From: Methanobacteriota archaeon
GTDB taxonomy: Archaea; Halobacteriota; Methanomicrobia; Methanomicrobiales; Methanomicrobiaceae
DNA length: 33,278 nucleotides
Direction: 5' to 3'
Assembly: GCA_016841665.1 (NCBI GenBank)
Contig: JAENYT010000017.1
Location: 1 to 33,278, forward strand
Part shown: in pieces, positions 7,919 to 14,872 of the stretch
Layout of the letters: each line of letters starts with the position of its first letter
Numbering within the stretch: position 1 is the stretch's first letter
Position numbers and translations under genes: made by a program
Notes under the pieces: generated by a model
The model's database searches: none
Seen by the model: the letters and a program-made list of their open reading frames with translations, nothing else
What the model was told of the DNA's origin: nothing

Positions 7919-8600
7919 GGGTGCGGATACCCTCTTTTTCCCCTATTACAACCGTCGTTTTCTCCGCAAATTCGCAGAACAGCCCACAGCTGAGCACGCC
8001 CGGCAACGTATTGATCGCCGTCTCGAGTGCGTCGGGATCATCGATCGACGGAAACGTGCAGTCAATCACCCAGTTCCCGTTGTCGGTAATCACCGGGCCA
8101 TCTTTGCTGACCCCCTCGCGAACGACCGGCGATCCACCCATTCCGGCAAGCCTGCTCGCCACGAGCGGTACCGCGAAGGAAATGACCTCCACCGGGACGG
8201 GGGCGGAAAACGAACCGACCACTTTGCGTTCATCGACCACGATCACCAGGCGGCGTGCCGCCTCGGCGATGCAGCGCTCACGCGTCTGGGCGGCGCCTCT
8301 TCCCTTGATGAGGCGGAGTGACGGGTCCACCTGGTCCGCTCCGTCGATGGCCAGATCCAGCTCGCAGCACTCCGCAAGGCTGGTCAGGGGTATCCCGAAT
8401 GTCCTGGCCCGTAGTTCGGCCTGGTACGATGTCGGGACCCCACACAGGGAGAGCCCCTCGTTCATTCGCTCGGCAAGGCGCTCCATCGCAAAGAGCACAG
8501 TGGAACCGGTTCCCAGTCCAACAACCATTCCTTCCTCGACCAGGTCCGCCGCATAGCGTCCGGCAAGGCGTTTTCCCACATCCTGTAGCTGCTCGGTCAT
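7884..8600 (-). CDS. rpiA: Ribose-5-phosphate isomerase A
   Basis: RpiA interconverts ribose 5-phosphate and ribulose 5-phosphate. In methanogens this supplies ribose for nucleotides and links to the ribulose-monophosphate route. Family motifs are VVGLGTGSTV near the N-terminus, LDLAIDGADQVD, LIKGRGAA, and VIVVDERKVV with its conserved Lys. The ATG at 8600 is preferred because GAGG lies about nine bases upstream and the protein then begins just before the conserved first helix, giving 238 residues, close to the family norm. An in-frame GTG at 8645 would add 15 residues. It is the last gene of the minus-strand run surE, DUF4405 remnant, rpiA. Confidence 0.93.
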   Translation of the reverse strand: MTEQLQDVGKRLAGRYAADLVEEGMVVGLGTGSTVLFAMERLAERMNEGLSLCGVPTSYQAELRARTFGIPLTSLAECCELDLAIDGADQVDPSLRLIKGRGAAQTRERCIAEAARRLVIVVDERKVVGSFSAPVPVEVISFAVPLVASRLAGMGGSPVVREGVSKDGPVITDNGNWVIDCTFPSIDDPDALETAINTLPGVLSCGLFCEFAEKTTVVIGEKEGIRTLMPRYSRGLCE

Positions 8601-8677
8601 TTCAGGATCCCTCTTCATCTCCCTGTACGGGACGATCCATTCCACTCATTTTTCACCCTGTTCGATTATGTGCATTC

Positions 8678-8992
8678 TCATTCGGATCCCTCAGGTTCCG
8701 GTTCCTTCTTCGCGCGGCCGAGGTATCGATTGATATGCCGGAAATAGCGCCAGTGCAGGAGAATATGGACTGTCATGAGCAGGATGAAGGCCATCCCGAG
8801 ATAATCGTGCACCGCTATTCAGTCATTCCGGGAGATGCCCAAAAATATATCGTTGTAGAGAGGATTTCTTCCGCCCTGAAACCCGCCATTGGGGAATATG
8901 AAGAATATCACGATTCCTGAAATTGCGACAGGGATAAATGACAGCAGACCAAGGAGATCAACCGCTGCATTCAGGCTTCGCCGGCTTGCCAT
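8678..8992 (-). pseudogene. DUF4405-like membrane cytochrome gene interrupted by an in-frame TGA
   Basis: Translation from the ATG at 8992 gives 57 residues: a basic start, a membrane helix, then GGFQGGRNP and a stop TGA at 8821-8819. The same frame continues for another 46 residues to a second TGA at 8680-8678. This tail includes IAVHDYLGMAF, a second membrane helix and TVHILLHWRYF. Together the halves look like one complete two-helix DUF4405 protein, a family also called flavinylation-associated cytochrome. The His residues before and inside the second helix could bind haem. In proteins of this type I expect Trp just before the His-Asp motif, exactly where TGA stands, so a TGG-to-TGA change is the simplest reading. 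A sequencing error or readthrough cannot be excluded. Confidence 0.72.
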
Positions 8993-9012
8993 GCGCAGTA
9001 CATTTTCCCGTT

Positions 9013-9032
9013 TGTGCAAAAATGTTTGCACA
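9013..9032. repeat. Perfect palindrome upstream of the DUF4405-like gene
   Basis: TGTGCAAA (9013-9020) and TTTGCACA (9025-9032) flank the four bases AATG. The site lies 21-40 bases before the ATG at 8992 and 61 bases past the surE stop. It could be an operator for the membrane gene or a transcript-end hairpin for surE. Confidence 0.55.
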
Positions 9033-9093
9033 GGAAGGATTGCCTATACGCTGATCGGTCCGGATCGTGGGCGGATCTCTCCTGCAAATCGGC

Positions 9094-9873
9094 TCAGCTG
9101 AAGAGATCCTTGAGGACGTCGTTGCCCCTGAAAGCGGTGCAGTCAAGGGTTATGGGAGTAACAGAGATATTTCCCTTGCGCACCGCGTGCACATCCGTTC
9201 CTTCCTCGGCATCACCGTAGAGCGGACCGTCGATCCAGTAGTAGGGCCTCCCCCGGGGATCCAGCCGCATCTCCACTCCCGTGTGGAAGAGCTTTTCGGC
9301 GAGCCGGGTGATCTCGTAGCCACCGTTCACCTTTGAGGGAATATTCACGTTGATCACATCGACATGTTCGGGGTAGCCCCGATCAAGCACCTTCTCGCAG
9401 ACATCCCTGACGATGGATCCTGCTTCGCTGAAATCATAGGTGGCGAACTGGGGGTCATCAAACTTGTCGCCCTGGTCCTCGACCTGCAGGGAAAACGCAA
9501 TCCCCGGCGTTCCCTGATTGGCCCCCTCAAGCGCGGCACCGACGGTTCCGGAGGTCATGATGGACTCGTAGGAGAGGTTTTCCCCGATATTGATGCCGCT
9601 CACCAAGATGTCCGGATTGAGCTTCAGCCCGTAGAGCCCGATAATGACCGAATCCGTCGGCTTCCCACCGACCGAATAGGCCTCGATCCCGTGCATCACG
9701 ACCTTGTTTGCCCTGATGGGCTCGAAGATGGAGATCGACCTTCCCACCGCACTCTGCTGTGTGGAGGGGGCGACCACGGTGACATCGCCCAGCGACGCAA
9801 GGGCATCATAGGCCGCCCAGAGCCCTGCCGAGGTGATCCCGTCGTCATTGGTCAGGAGTATTTTCGGTGCCAT
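9094..9873 (-). CDS. surE: 5'/3'-nucleotidase SurE
   Basis: SurE is a metal-dependent survival-type phosphatase acting on nucleoside monophosphates. The N-terminal ILLTNDDG carries the Asp10-Asp11 metal ligands. VAPSTQQSAVG has the conserved Ser of the active-site loop, and LVSGINIGENL holds the conserved metal-binding Asn. The length of 259 residues is normal. The ATG at 9873 is the natural start, directly before the first beta-strand. It is divergent from mfnD with an 84-base gap that must hold both promoters; CCTTTAATTC reading leftward near 9893-9902 is a possible TATA box for surE. It is the first gene of the leftward run that includes the DUF4405-like gene and rpiA. Confidence 0.94.
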   Translation of the reverse strand: MAPKILLTNDDGITSAGLWAAYDALASLGDVTVVAPSTQQSAVGRSISIFEPIRANKVVMHGIEAYSVGGKPTDSVIIGLYGLKLNPDILVSGINIGENLSYESIMTSGTVGAALEGANQGTPGIAFSLQVEDQGDKFDDPQFATYDFSEAGSIVRDVCEKVLDRGYPEHVDVINVNIPSKVNGGYEITRLAEKLFHTGVEMRLDPRGRPYYWIDGPLYGDAEEGTDVHAVRKGNISVTPITLDCTAFRGNDVLKDLFS

Positions 9874-9957
9874 TGTTACCCCAAGTAGATCGAATTAAAG
9901 GAAAAAGAATTCATCGATCGTCAGACTGATGTTTTCTGCAAAGAAACCTCATTAGCA

Positions 9958-10842
9958 ATGAAGGCACTGCTTGCAGAATACTCGGTCTTCCACGACCCGG
10001 CGCTGGCACCTGAAGGAGAGGCAATGCTCAAGGTCCTCACGGAGAGCTTCGAGCGATGCGGGCACGAGGTGGTCTCGCCGCGGGCGGGTGACTTCGGGGA
10101 GGAACTGCGTGTGCTTGCACCGGAATGCGATGTCGGCCTCGTCATCGCCCCCGATCACCTGCTGGCACGGTTCACCAGGATTGTCGAAGAACAGACCCAC
10201 AACATCGGGTGCGGGAGCATGAGTGTCGCCGTGTGCGCAAACAAACAGCGTACTGCCGCCATTCTCAAAGCACACGGCATCGCAGTGCCCGACGCGGTCA
10301 CGAAGGGCAAGCGCGTGATCAAGGAGATCTGCGGGTGCGGCACCCAGAACATGCGGCTTTCCGACGAAGAACCCCTGAACGGAGAATTCGGGCAGCAGTT
10401 CATCGAGGGCGAGCACCTGAGCGTGAGTCTTATCGGGAGCCGCGTGGTGGGCGAGGCTTGCCTCTACTATTCGGGCGCACCCCCCCTCGTCCTCTCGCTC
10501 AACAGCCAGGATATCGAGATTGTCGAGGGCAGATTCTGCTATTGCGGAGGGGAGACCCCGGTGGATCACCCGAGGCACGCGGAGATCCTCGATGTTGCAA
10601 CAAAGGCGGCAATGGTCCTCGGCTGCCAGGGATATGCGGGGGTGGACGTGGTGGTCGGAGACCAGACCTACGTGGTGGATGTCAACCCCCGCATCACCTC
10701 CAGCCTGGTCGGGATCGCGTCGGTGATGAACGAGGAGATCGCCGCCCTGCTCGTGGACGCATCATACGGCATTCTCCCCGATAGCGTCACCCTGACCGGC
10801 CATGTACGGTTCGACACCCACGGGAAGGTGGTACCCTCGTGA
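9958..10842 (+). CDS. mfnD: Tyramine--L-glutamate ligase, methanofuran synthesis (ATP-grasp)
   Basis: MfnD joins glutamate to tyramine in an ATP-dependent step of methanofuran synthesis; methanofuran is the first C1 carrier of methanogenesis. The 294-residue protein has an ATP-grasp layout. There is an N-terminal domain with two Asp/Glu-rich loops, the central segment GQQFIEGEHLSVSLI, and a C-terminal metal-binding part VVDVNPRITSSLVG. The assignment to MfnD rests on the family resemblance and on direct coupling to an MfnF homologue: the downstream gene starts inside this stop codon (GTGA at 10839-10842). A generic ATP-grasp ligase is the alternative. Confidence 0.85.
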   Translation: MKALLAEYSVFHDPALAPEGEAMLKVLTESFERCGHEVVSPRAGDFGEELRVLAPECDVGLVIAPDHLLARFTRIVEEQTHNIGCGSMSVAVCANKQRTAAILKAHGIAVPDAVTKGKRVIKEICGCGTQNMRLSDEEPLNGEFGQQFIEGEHLSVSLIGSRVVGEACLYYSGAPPLVLSLNSQDIEIVEGRFCYCGGETPVDHPRHAEILDVATKAAMVLGCQGYAGVDVVVGDQTYVVDVNPRITSSLVGIASVMNEEIAALLVDASYGILPDSVTLTGHVRFDTHGKVVPS

Positions 10843-11771
10843 TCGGGATAGACGTGGGCGGGGCGAACGTGAAGATTGCCACCGAGGACGCGGTCCATAT
10901 TCACTACTGTCCGCTCTGGCAGCATGCCCCGCTCTCCGAGATCCTCGAGCCCTATGCGGGACAGCCTGCAGCCGTGGTGATGAGCGGAGAGCAGGCAGAC
11001 AGCTTTGCATCAAAGGATGAGGGGATTGCGTTTATCGTCGATGCGGTCAGGGCGATCTTTCCGAAGGCACTCTTTTACGGCATGGACGGTGCATTCCACA
11101 CCAGAGCCGACCCCCGGTTATCCGCCGCCAACTGGCTTGTTTCAGCCGATTTTCTCCGTACGCGCCACCCCGATGCAGTACTGGTGGACATGGGCAGCAC
11201 CACCACGGACATCATCCCGCTCACGGACTTCGACCACCTCAGGGGAATGTCCGATCTCAGGCGGCTTCAGACCGGCTATCTCGTCTATTCAGGCCTCCTC
11301 AGGACGCCGGTTTCCTCCCTCGTCCGGAGTGTGGCGATCGAGGGGACAGAAACGCTGGTGAGCAGCGAACGATTCGCCATCACCGCCGACGCCCACCGTG
11401 CGCTCGGGCATATTACCGCAGACCAGTATACGGTACCGACGCCGGACAATGCGGAGAGGAGCGTGGACGCCTCGCTCCAGCGCCTCTCACGCATGGTCTG
11501 TGCAGACCTGTTGGAGATCGGACGGGATGCCGCATTCGGTATCGCCCGCCAGGTCTGGGAGGCGCAGAACACCCAGATTGCATTCCAGCTCAAGCGGGTG
11601 AGGGAGGAGCAGCGGGCATCTTCGGTGATCGCCGCCGGCATCGGATCAACCATAATCGAGGAGGCCATGGGCGGGACGGATCTTGGAGACGAACTCGGCA
11701 TATGGAGCGATGCGCTTCCGGCATTTGCCGTACGGGAGGTGGCCTTACGAAGCGCTGGACGCTCACCCTGA
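10839..11771 (+). CDS. mfnF: Methanofuran synthesis protein MfnF (ASKHA-fold, hydantoinase-like)
   Basis: MfnF condenses the furan-methyl diphosphate unit with glutamyl-tyramine, giving the core of methanofuran; older annotations call it an H4MPT-linked C1-transfer or hydantoinase-like protein. The actin/hexokinase-like fold shows in GIDVGGANVKIA at the N-terminus, VLVDMGSTTTDIIP in the middle and VIAAGIGSTIIEEA near the end, the usual phosphate and adenosine loops. It starts with GTG, overlapping mfnD by four bases, so translation is coupled. With 310 residues the length is normal. Its last 70 bases overlap the start of a small membrane zinc-ribbon gene. Confidence 0.86.
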   Translation: MIGIDVGGANVKIATEDAVHIHYCPLWQHAPLSEILEPYAGQPAAVVMSGEQADSFASKDEGIAFIVDAVRAIFPKALFYGMDGAFHTRADPRLSAANWLVSADFLRTRHPDAVLVDMGSTTTDIIPLTDFDHLRGMSDLRRLQTGYLVYSGLLRTPVSSLVRSVAIEGTETLVSSERFAITADAHRALGHITADQYTVPTPDNAERSVDASLQRLSRMVCADLLEIGRDAAFGIARQVWEAQNTQIAFQLKRVREEQRASSVIAAGIGSTIIEEAMGGTDLGDELGIWSDALPAFAVREVALRSAGRSP

Positions 11772-12001
11772 TCCTGCTTGCAGGATCCCTGTTCATCTCC
11801 CTGCTGGCCTTTCTAGCAGGGCTCCCGTTTTTCTTTTTTTTCCTGTTTATTCCGCTTATTCCCCTCTTCAAGCCCCCCAAGCAGGGAAAGAAGTGCCCGG
11901 TTTGCGGGTGGGAGACGACCGGAGCCGAACGGTATTGCCCCTATGACGGGACCCTCCTTACCGCTACTGAATGCGGATTCGATGAGGGAGAGAAGGGATA
12001 G
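11702..12001 (+). CDS. Small membrane protein with C-terminal zinc ribbon
   Basis: I do not recognise a named family. The 99-residue ORF has a short polar start, one long or two short hydrophobic segments (about residues 20-56, very rich in Phe and Leu) and a cytoplasmic-type zinc ribbon, CPVCGW...YCPYDGTLL, with three Cys and an Asp as ligand candidates. Similar helix-plus-ribbon proteins are common but unassigned in methanogens. The ATG at 11702 overlaps mfnF by 70 bases, with a weak GGAGAC ribosome-binding site 11 bases upstream. No later start codon precedes the hydrophobic part. The last 190 bases overlap an antisense ORF, and I consider this strand the true coding strand there. Confidence 0.65.
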   Translation: MERCASGICRTGGGLTKRWTLTLILLAGSLFISLLAFLAGLPFFFFFLFIPLIPLFKPPKQGKKCPVCGWETTGAERYCPYDGTLLTATECGFDEGEKG

Positions 12002-12442
12002 GGGGATTCTCATCCCGTACATGTCCAGAAAGGGGACGTCCCCGAAGTGCCCTTTCGCGTAGTTCCGCACGCTGCCGCGATCCAGCAGGATATGCATGTG
12101 CTCGAGCAATTTGCTGACATGGTGATAGGGGAAGAGACGGGCATTCACCACACAGAAATCGATGATCGGCGATCCGAGGCGGGTCCCCGGATAGAAAGGC
12201 GACTTCGCGTAGCACAGCCTCCCGCAGACGGTGCAGTAGTAGCGATGCACAAATACGAATATTGTTCTCTGCTGCCGATTTTCGATCACCGTGGCAAACC
12301 GTTTCCTCCGGATATCATGCCCTTTCACCTCTCCTCCGCAGTACGGGCACGCATCAAGATCGGCATACACAGCACCATCCAACGATACCACCGCGCCGTA
12401 CACCAGATCGCTGAGCATCGGCGGCACCCGAACCCGTGGCAC
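11813..12442 (-). CDS. Zinc-finger protein, probably a truncated transposase remnant
   Basis: The function is not certain. The 209-residue ORF has a zinc finger near its N-terminus, CPYCGG followed about 40 residues later by YCTVCG. Basic segments come after it, then a helix-turn-helix-like part (PIIDFCVVNARLFPYHHVSKLL). This layout resembles the DNA-binding front half of transposases that carry a zinc finger before a DDE domain, but no DDE triad is present. The final 60 or so residues, from about 12000 leftward, lie antisense to the zinc-ribbon gene and end in low-complexity Lys/Glu, so they are probably not native. I read it as a decayed, 3'-truncated element. A complete small zinc-finger regulator is the alternative. 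Confidence 0.5.
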   Translation of the reverse strand: MPRVRVPPMLSDLVYGAVVSLDGAVYADLDACPYCGGEVKGHDIRRKRFATVIENRQQRTIFVFVHRYYCTVCGRLCYAKSPFYPGTRLGSPIIDFCVVNARLFPYHHVSKLLEHMHILLDRGSVRNYAKGHFGDVPFLDMYGMRIPLSLLSLIESAFSSGKEGPVIGAIPFGSGRLPPANRALLSLLGGLEEGNKRNKQEKKEKREPC

Positions 12443-12492
12443 GACCGCCTTTCACCTCCCCCCGATGAATTTTATCAATCACCAATACATTG

Positions 12493-12511
12493 CCTTTATA
12501 TCATGTAAAGG
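12493..12511. repeat. Palindrome around a TATA-like box
   Basis: CCTTTA (12493-12498) and TAAAGG (12506-12511) flank TATCATG. The palindrome contains the only clear TATA-like sequence (CTTTATAT) of this stretch and is followed by the ribosome-binding-site-like AAGGAG (12509-12514) and an ATG at 12518. Confidence 0.4.
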
Positions 12512-12524
12512 AGCACCATGAATG

Positions 12525-12633
12525 CAATTTGGATCTGCGGATGCACGCGCCGCACCGCGTGGGTGAGATCACGGGCACCCCAGAGGCCGCGTCGGACGCG
12601 GGGTCGCGAGCGAAATGAGAACTCTTTTAACAA
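12525..12633 (+). ncRNA. Possible structured RNA in the gap before the first fdhA
   Basis: This GC-rich block lies about 25 bases downstream of a TATA-like box and ends in CTCTTTT. It can form consecutive hairpins: CACGCG/CGCGTG (12544-12549 with 12556-12561), GGTG/CACC (12562-12565 with 12576-12579), CCGCGT/ACGCGG (12587-12592 with 12596-12601, loop CGG) and TCGC/GCGA (12604-12607 with 12610-12613). No known RNA family is recognised. The competing idea is a 66-codon ORF from the ATG at 12518, which is Arg-rich and looks non-native. The rest of the 12443-12795 gap holds only the fdhA promoter. Confidence 0.28.
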
Positions 12634-12749
12634 CCACCTAATGTCAAATACATTTATATATCCCCTTCTCTTCACCTCTCACCAAAAAAACCATAATTCT
12701 CCTGTTTTCCACCAATGATCACCAGATAAGTTCCCATTGTGTGGATTCA

Positions 12750-12796
12750 TTTAAATAATTTAACCAAGTGAACACTTCTTGTTCGAGGTTAGAACA
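12750..12796 (+). promoter_or_regulatory. Promoter and start-codon palindrome of the first fdhA
   Basis: The TATA box is TTTAAATAATT (12750-12760). TGTTC (12780-12784) and GAACA (12792-12796) are inverted arms around GAGGTTA, so the ribosome-binding site GAGGT sits in the loop and the last base of the right arm is the A of the ATG. The same arrangement precedes the second fdhA. Confidence 0.65.
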
Positions 12797-14871
12797 TGGA
12801 CATTAAGTACGTACAGACAACCTGTCCCTACTGCGGGACAGGATGCACGTTAAACCTCGTGGTCAAAGACGGCAAGGTGGTCGGGACGGCCCCCTATCAC
12901 CGCTCGCCCGTCAACGAGGGCAAGGTCTGCCCCAAGGGGACCTACGCCCACGAGTTCGTGAACCGCGAGGACCGCCTCAGCAAACCGCTCATCAAGAAGA
13001 ATGGTGAGTTTGTGGAGGCAAGCTGGGATGAGGCTTACGCCCTCATCGCTGAGAAGTTCAAGGGATACAAGCCATCAGAAATGGCTGTGCTCTCATCAGC
13101 CCGTACCTCCAATGAGGAGAACTACGCGCTGATGAAATTCGCACGCGGTGTGCTCAAGACAAAGCACATCGACCACTGTGCGCGTCTCTGCCACGCGTCG
13201 ACTGTCGCCGGCCTTGCAGCCGCTTTTGGATCCGGTGCGATGACCAACTCCATCGGCGACATCGCCGAGTCGAAGTGTGTGTTCATCATCGGGTCTAACA
13301 CCTTCGAGCAGCACCCCCTCATCGGCCGTAGGGTCATGCAGGCAAAGAAGAACGGTGGAAAACTCATTGTATTCGACCCGCGCTACACCCCGACCGCAAA
13401 GCAGGCGGATCTCTATGCATCCTTCTACTCAGGAGCCGATGTTGCAATCTTCAACGGCCTGATGGGAGAGATCATCCGGAACGGCTGGGAGGCCAAGGAT
13501 TGGATTGCAAAGCGGTGTGATCTTGAGCGCTACGAAGAACTCAAGGCAAAGGTTCTCGAGCCAGCGTACAGCCTTGAGAATGTCTCCAAGATCTCGGGCA
13601 TCTCTGTCGAGGATCTCAAGACGGCGGCTGAATGGATCGGAACCGCTGAATCCGCAGCAGTCCTCTACTCAATGGGTATCACCCAGCACACTGTCGGTGT
13701 GGACAACGTCAAGTCGACCGCAAACCTGCAGATGCTCTGCGGCAACATCGGCATACCGGGCGGCGGTGTGAACGCCCTGCGTGGTCAGAACAACGTGCAG
13801 GGCGCCTGTGATATGGGTGCACTGCCCGTCGTGTTCACCGGGTACCAGAAGGTCACCGACCCGGCCGCCCACAAGAAGTTCGAGGACGCCTGGGGATTCC
13901 CTGACGGCATCTGCCCGCCTGAGAACGGCTATGAAGTCACTATCATGATCAACGTCCTCGCCGACAACCCCGGCGAACTGAAGGCCATGTACATCATGGG
14001 TGAGAACCCACTGCTGTCCGACCCCGATCTTACCCACGTGGAGAAGGCGTTTGCGAACCTCGAGTTCCTTGTCGTCCAGGACATCTTCCTGACCGAAACC
14101 GCGGAGCTCGCCGACGTCGTCCTGCCGGCAACCTGCTACGCAGAGAAGAATGGTACCCAGACCTCCACCGAGCGCCGTGTCCAGATGTGGCGCAAGGCAC
14201 AGGAACCCCCCGGTGAGGCAAAGGTCGACTGGCAGATCATCTCCGAGATCGCCGCAAAGATGGGCTATGCGGCACAGTTCCCCTATCAGAGTGCAGAGGA
14301 TATCTTCAATGAGATCGCCGAAGTGACGCCATCCTACCACGGCATGAACTACGAGCGCCTCAACAAGCCCGAGGCACTGCACTGGCCGTGCCCCGACGTT
14401 GATCACCCCGGAACGCCCATCCTTCACTGCGAGAAGTGCGCTCACCCCCACGGCAAGGGCATGTTCCACGCTCTCGAATGGAAACCGCCTGCAGAGGTGC
14501 CCGACGCCGAGTACCCGTACATCCTTACCACCGGACGCTGCATCTGGCACTGGCATACCGGTTCCATGACCCGCCGCTCAGAGACGCTTGACAACGAGGT
14601 CCCCACCGGCTGGATCGAGATCAACACCGAGGACGCAAAAGATCTCGGCATTGCGAACAAGGAGATGGTCAGGGCGATCACCCGTCGTGGCGAAGTCGAA
14701 GTGCCCGCCATGGTCACCGACGACATCAAGAAGGGCGAGATGTTCATGCCGTTCCACTTCAAGGAGTGTGCGGCAAACAGACTGACCAACAATGCGCTCG
14801 ACCCGGGTGCCAAGATCCCGGAGTTCAAGGCATGTGCGATCAAGGTTGAGAAGATCCAGGAGGCTGAGTAA
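12796..14871 (+). CDS. fdhA: Formate dehydrogenase alpha subunit, F420-type (copy 1)
   Basis: FdhA oxidises formate to CO2 at a molybdenum or tungsten bis-pterin site and passes electrons to FdhB, which reduces F420. The N-terminal [4Fe-4S] motif has C10, C13, C17 and C45. The active-site ligand is Cys132, followed by His133, in CARLCHASTVAG, at the place of selenocysteine in E. coli FdhF, so this is a Cys enzyme. Pterin-binding regions such as HWHTGSMTRRSE near the C-terminus are intact. The length of 691 residues is normal. It is followed after one base by fdhB. A close paralogue with the same gene order lies 3.4 kb downstream. Confidence 0.95.
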   Translation: MDIKYVQTTCPYCGTGCTLNLVVKDGKVVGTAPYHRSPVNEGKVCPKGTYAHEFVNREDRLSKPLIKKNGEFVEASWDEAYALIAEKFKGYKPSEMAVLSSARTSNEENYALMKFARGVLKTKHIDHCARLCHASTVAGLAAAFGSGAMTNSIGDIAESKCVFIIGSNTFEQHPLIGRRVMQAKKNGGKLIVFDPRYTPTAKQADLYASFYSGADVAIFNGLMGEIIRNGWEAKDWIAKRCDLERYEELKAKVLEPAYSLENVSKISGISVEDLKTAAEWIGTAESAAVLYSMGITQHTVGVDNVKSTANLQMLCGNIGIPGGGVNALRGQNNVQGACDMGALPVVFTGYQKVTDPAAHKKFEDAWGFPDGICPPENGYEVTIMINVLADNPGELKAMYIMGENPLLSDPDLTHVEKAFANLEFLVVQDIFLTETAELADVVLPATCYAEKNGTQTSTERRVQMWRKAQEPPGEAKVDWQIISEIAAKMGYAAQFPYQSAEDIFNEIAEVTPSYHGMNYERLNKPEALHWPCPDVDHPGTPILHCEKCAHPHGKGMFHALEWKPPAEVPDAEYPYILTTGRCIWHWHTGSMTRRSETLDNEVPTGWIEINTEDAKDLGIANKEMVRAITRRGEVEVPAMVTDDIKKGEMFMPFHFKECAANRLTNNALDPGAKIPEFKACAIKVEKIQEAE

Positions 14872-14872
14872 C

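Noticed and set aside
8819-8821. Reading the in-frame TGA as selenocysteine
   Set aside because: The family is not known to contain selenocysteine, the expected residue is Trp, no SECIS-like element was seen, and the formate dehydrogenases here use Cys instead.
12518-12718. 66-codon ORF with ATG after an AAGGAG site
   Set aside because: The product is Arg-rich then low-complexity, runs into the fdhA promoter region and resembles no protein; a structured RNA or nothing is more likely. The start context keeps it a weak possibility.
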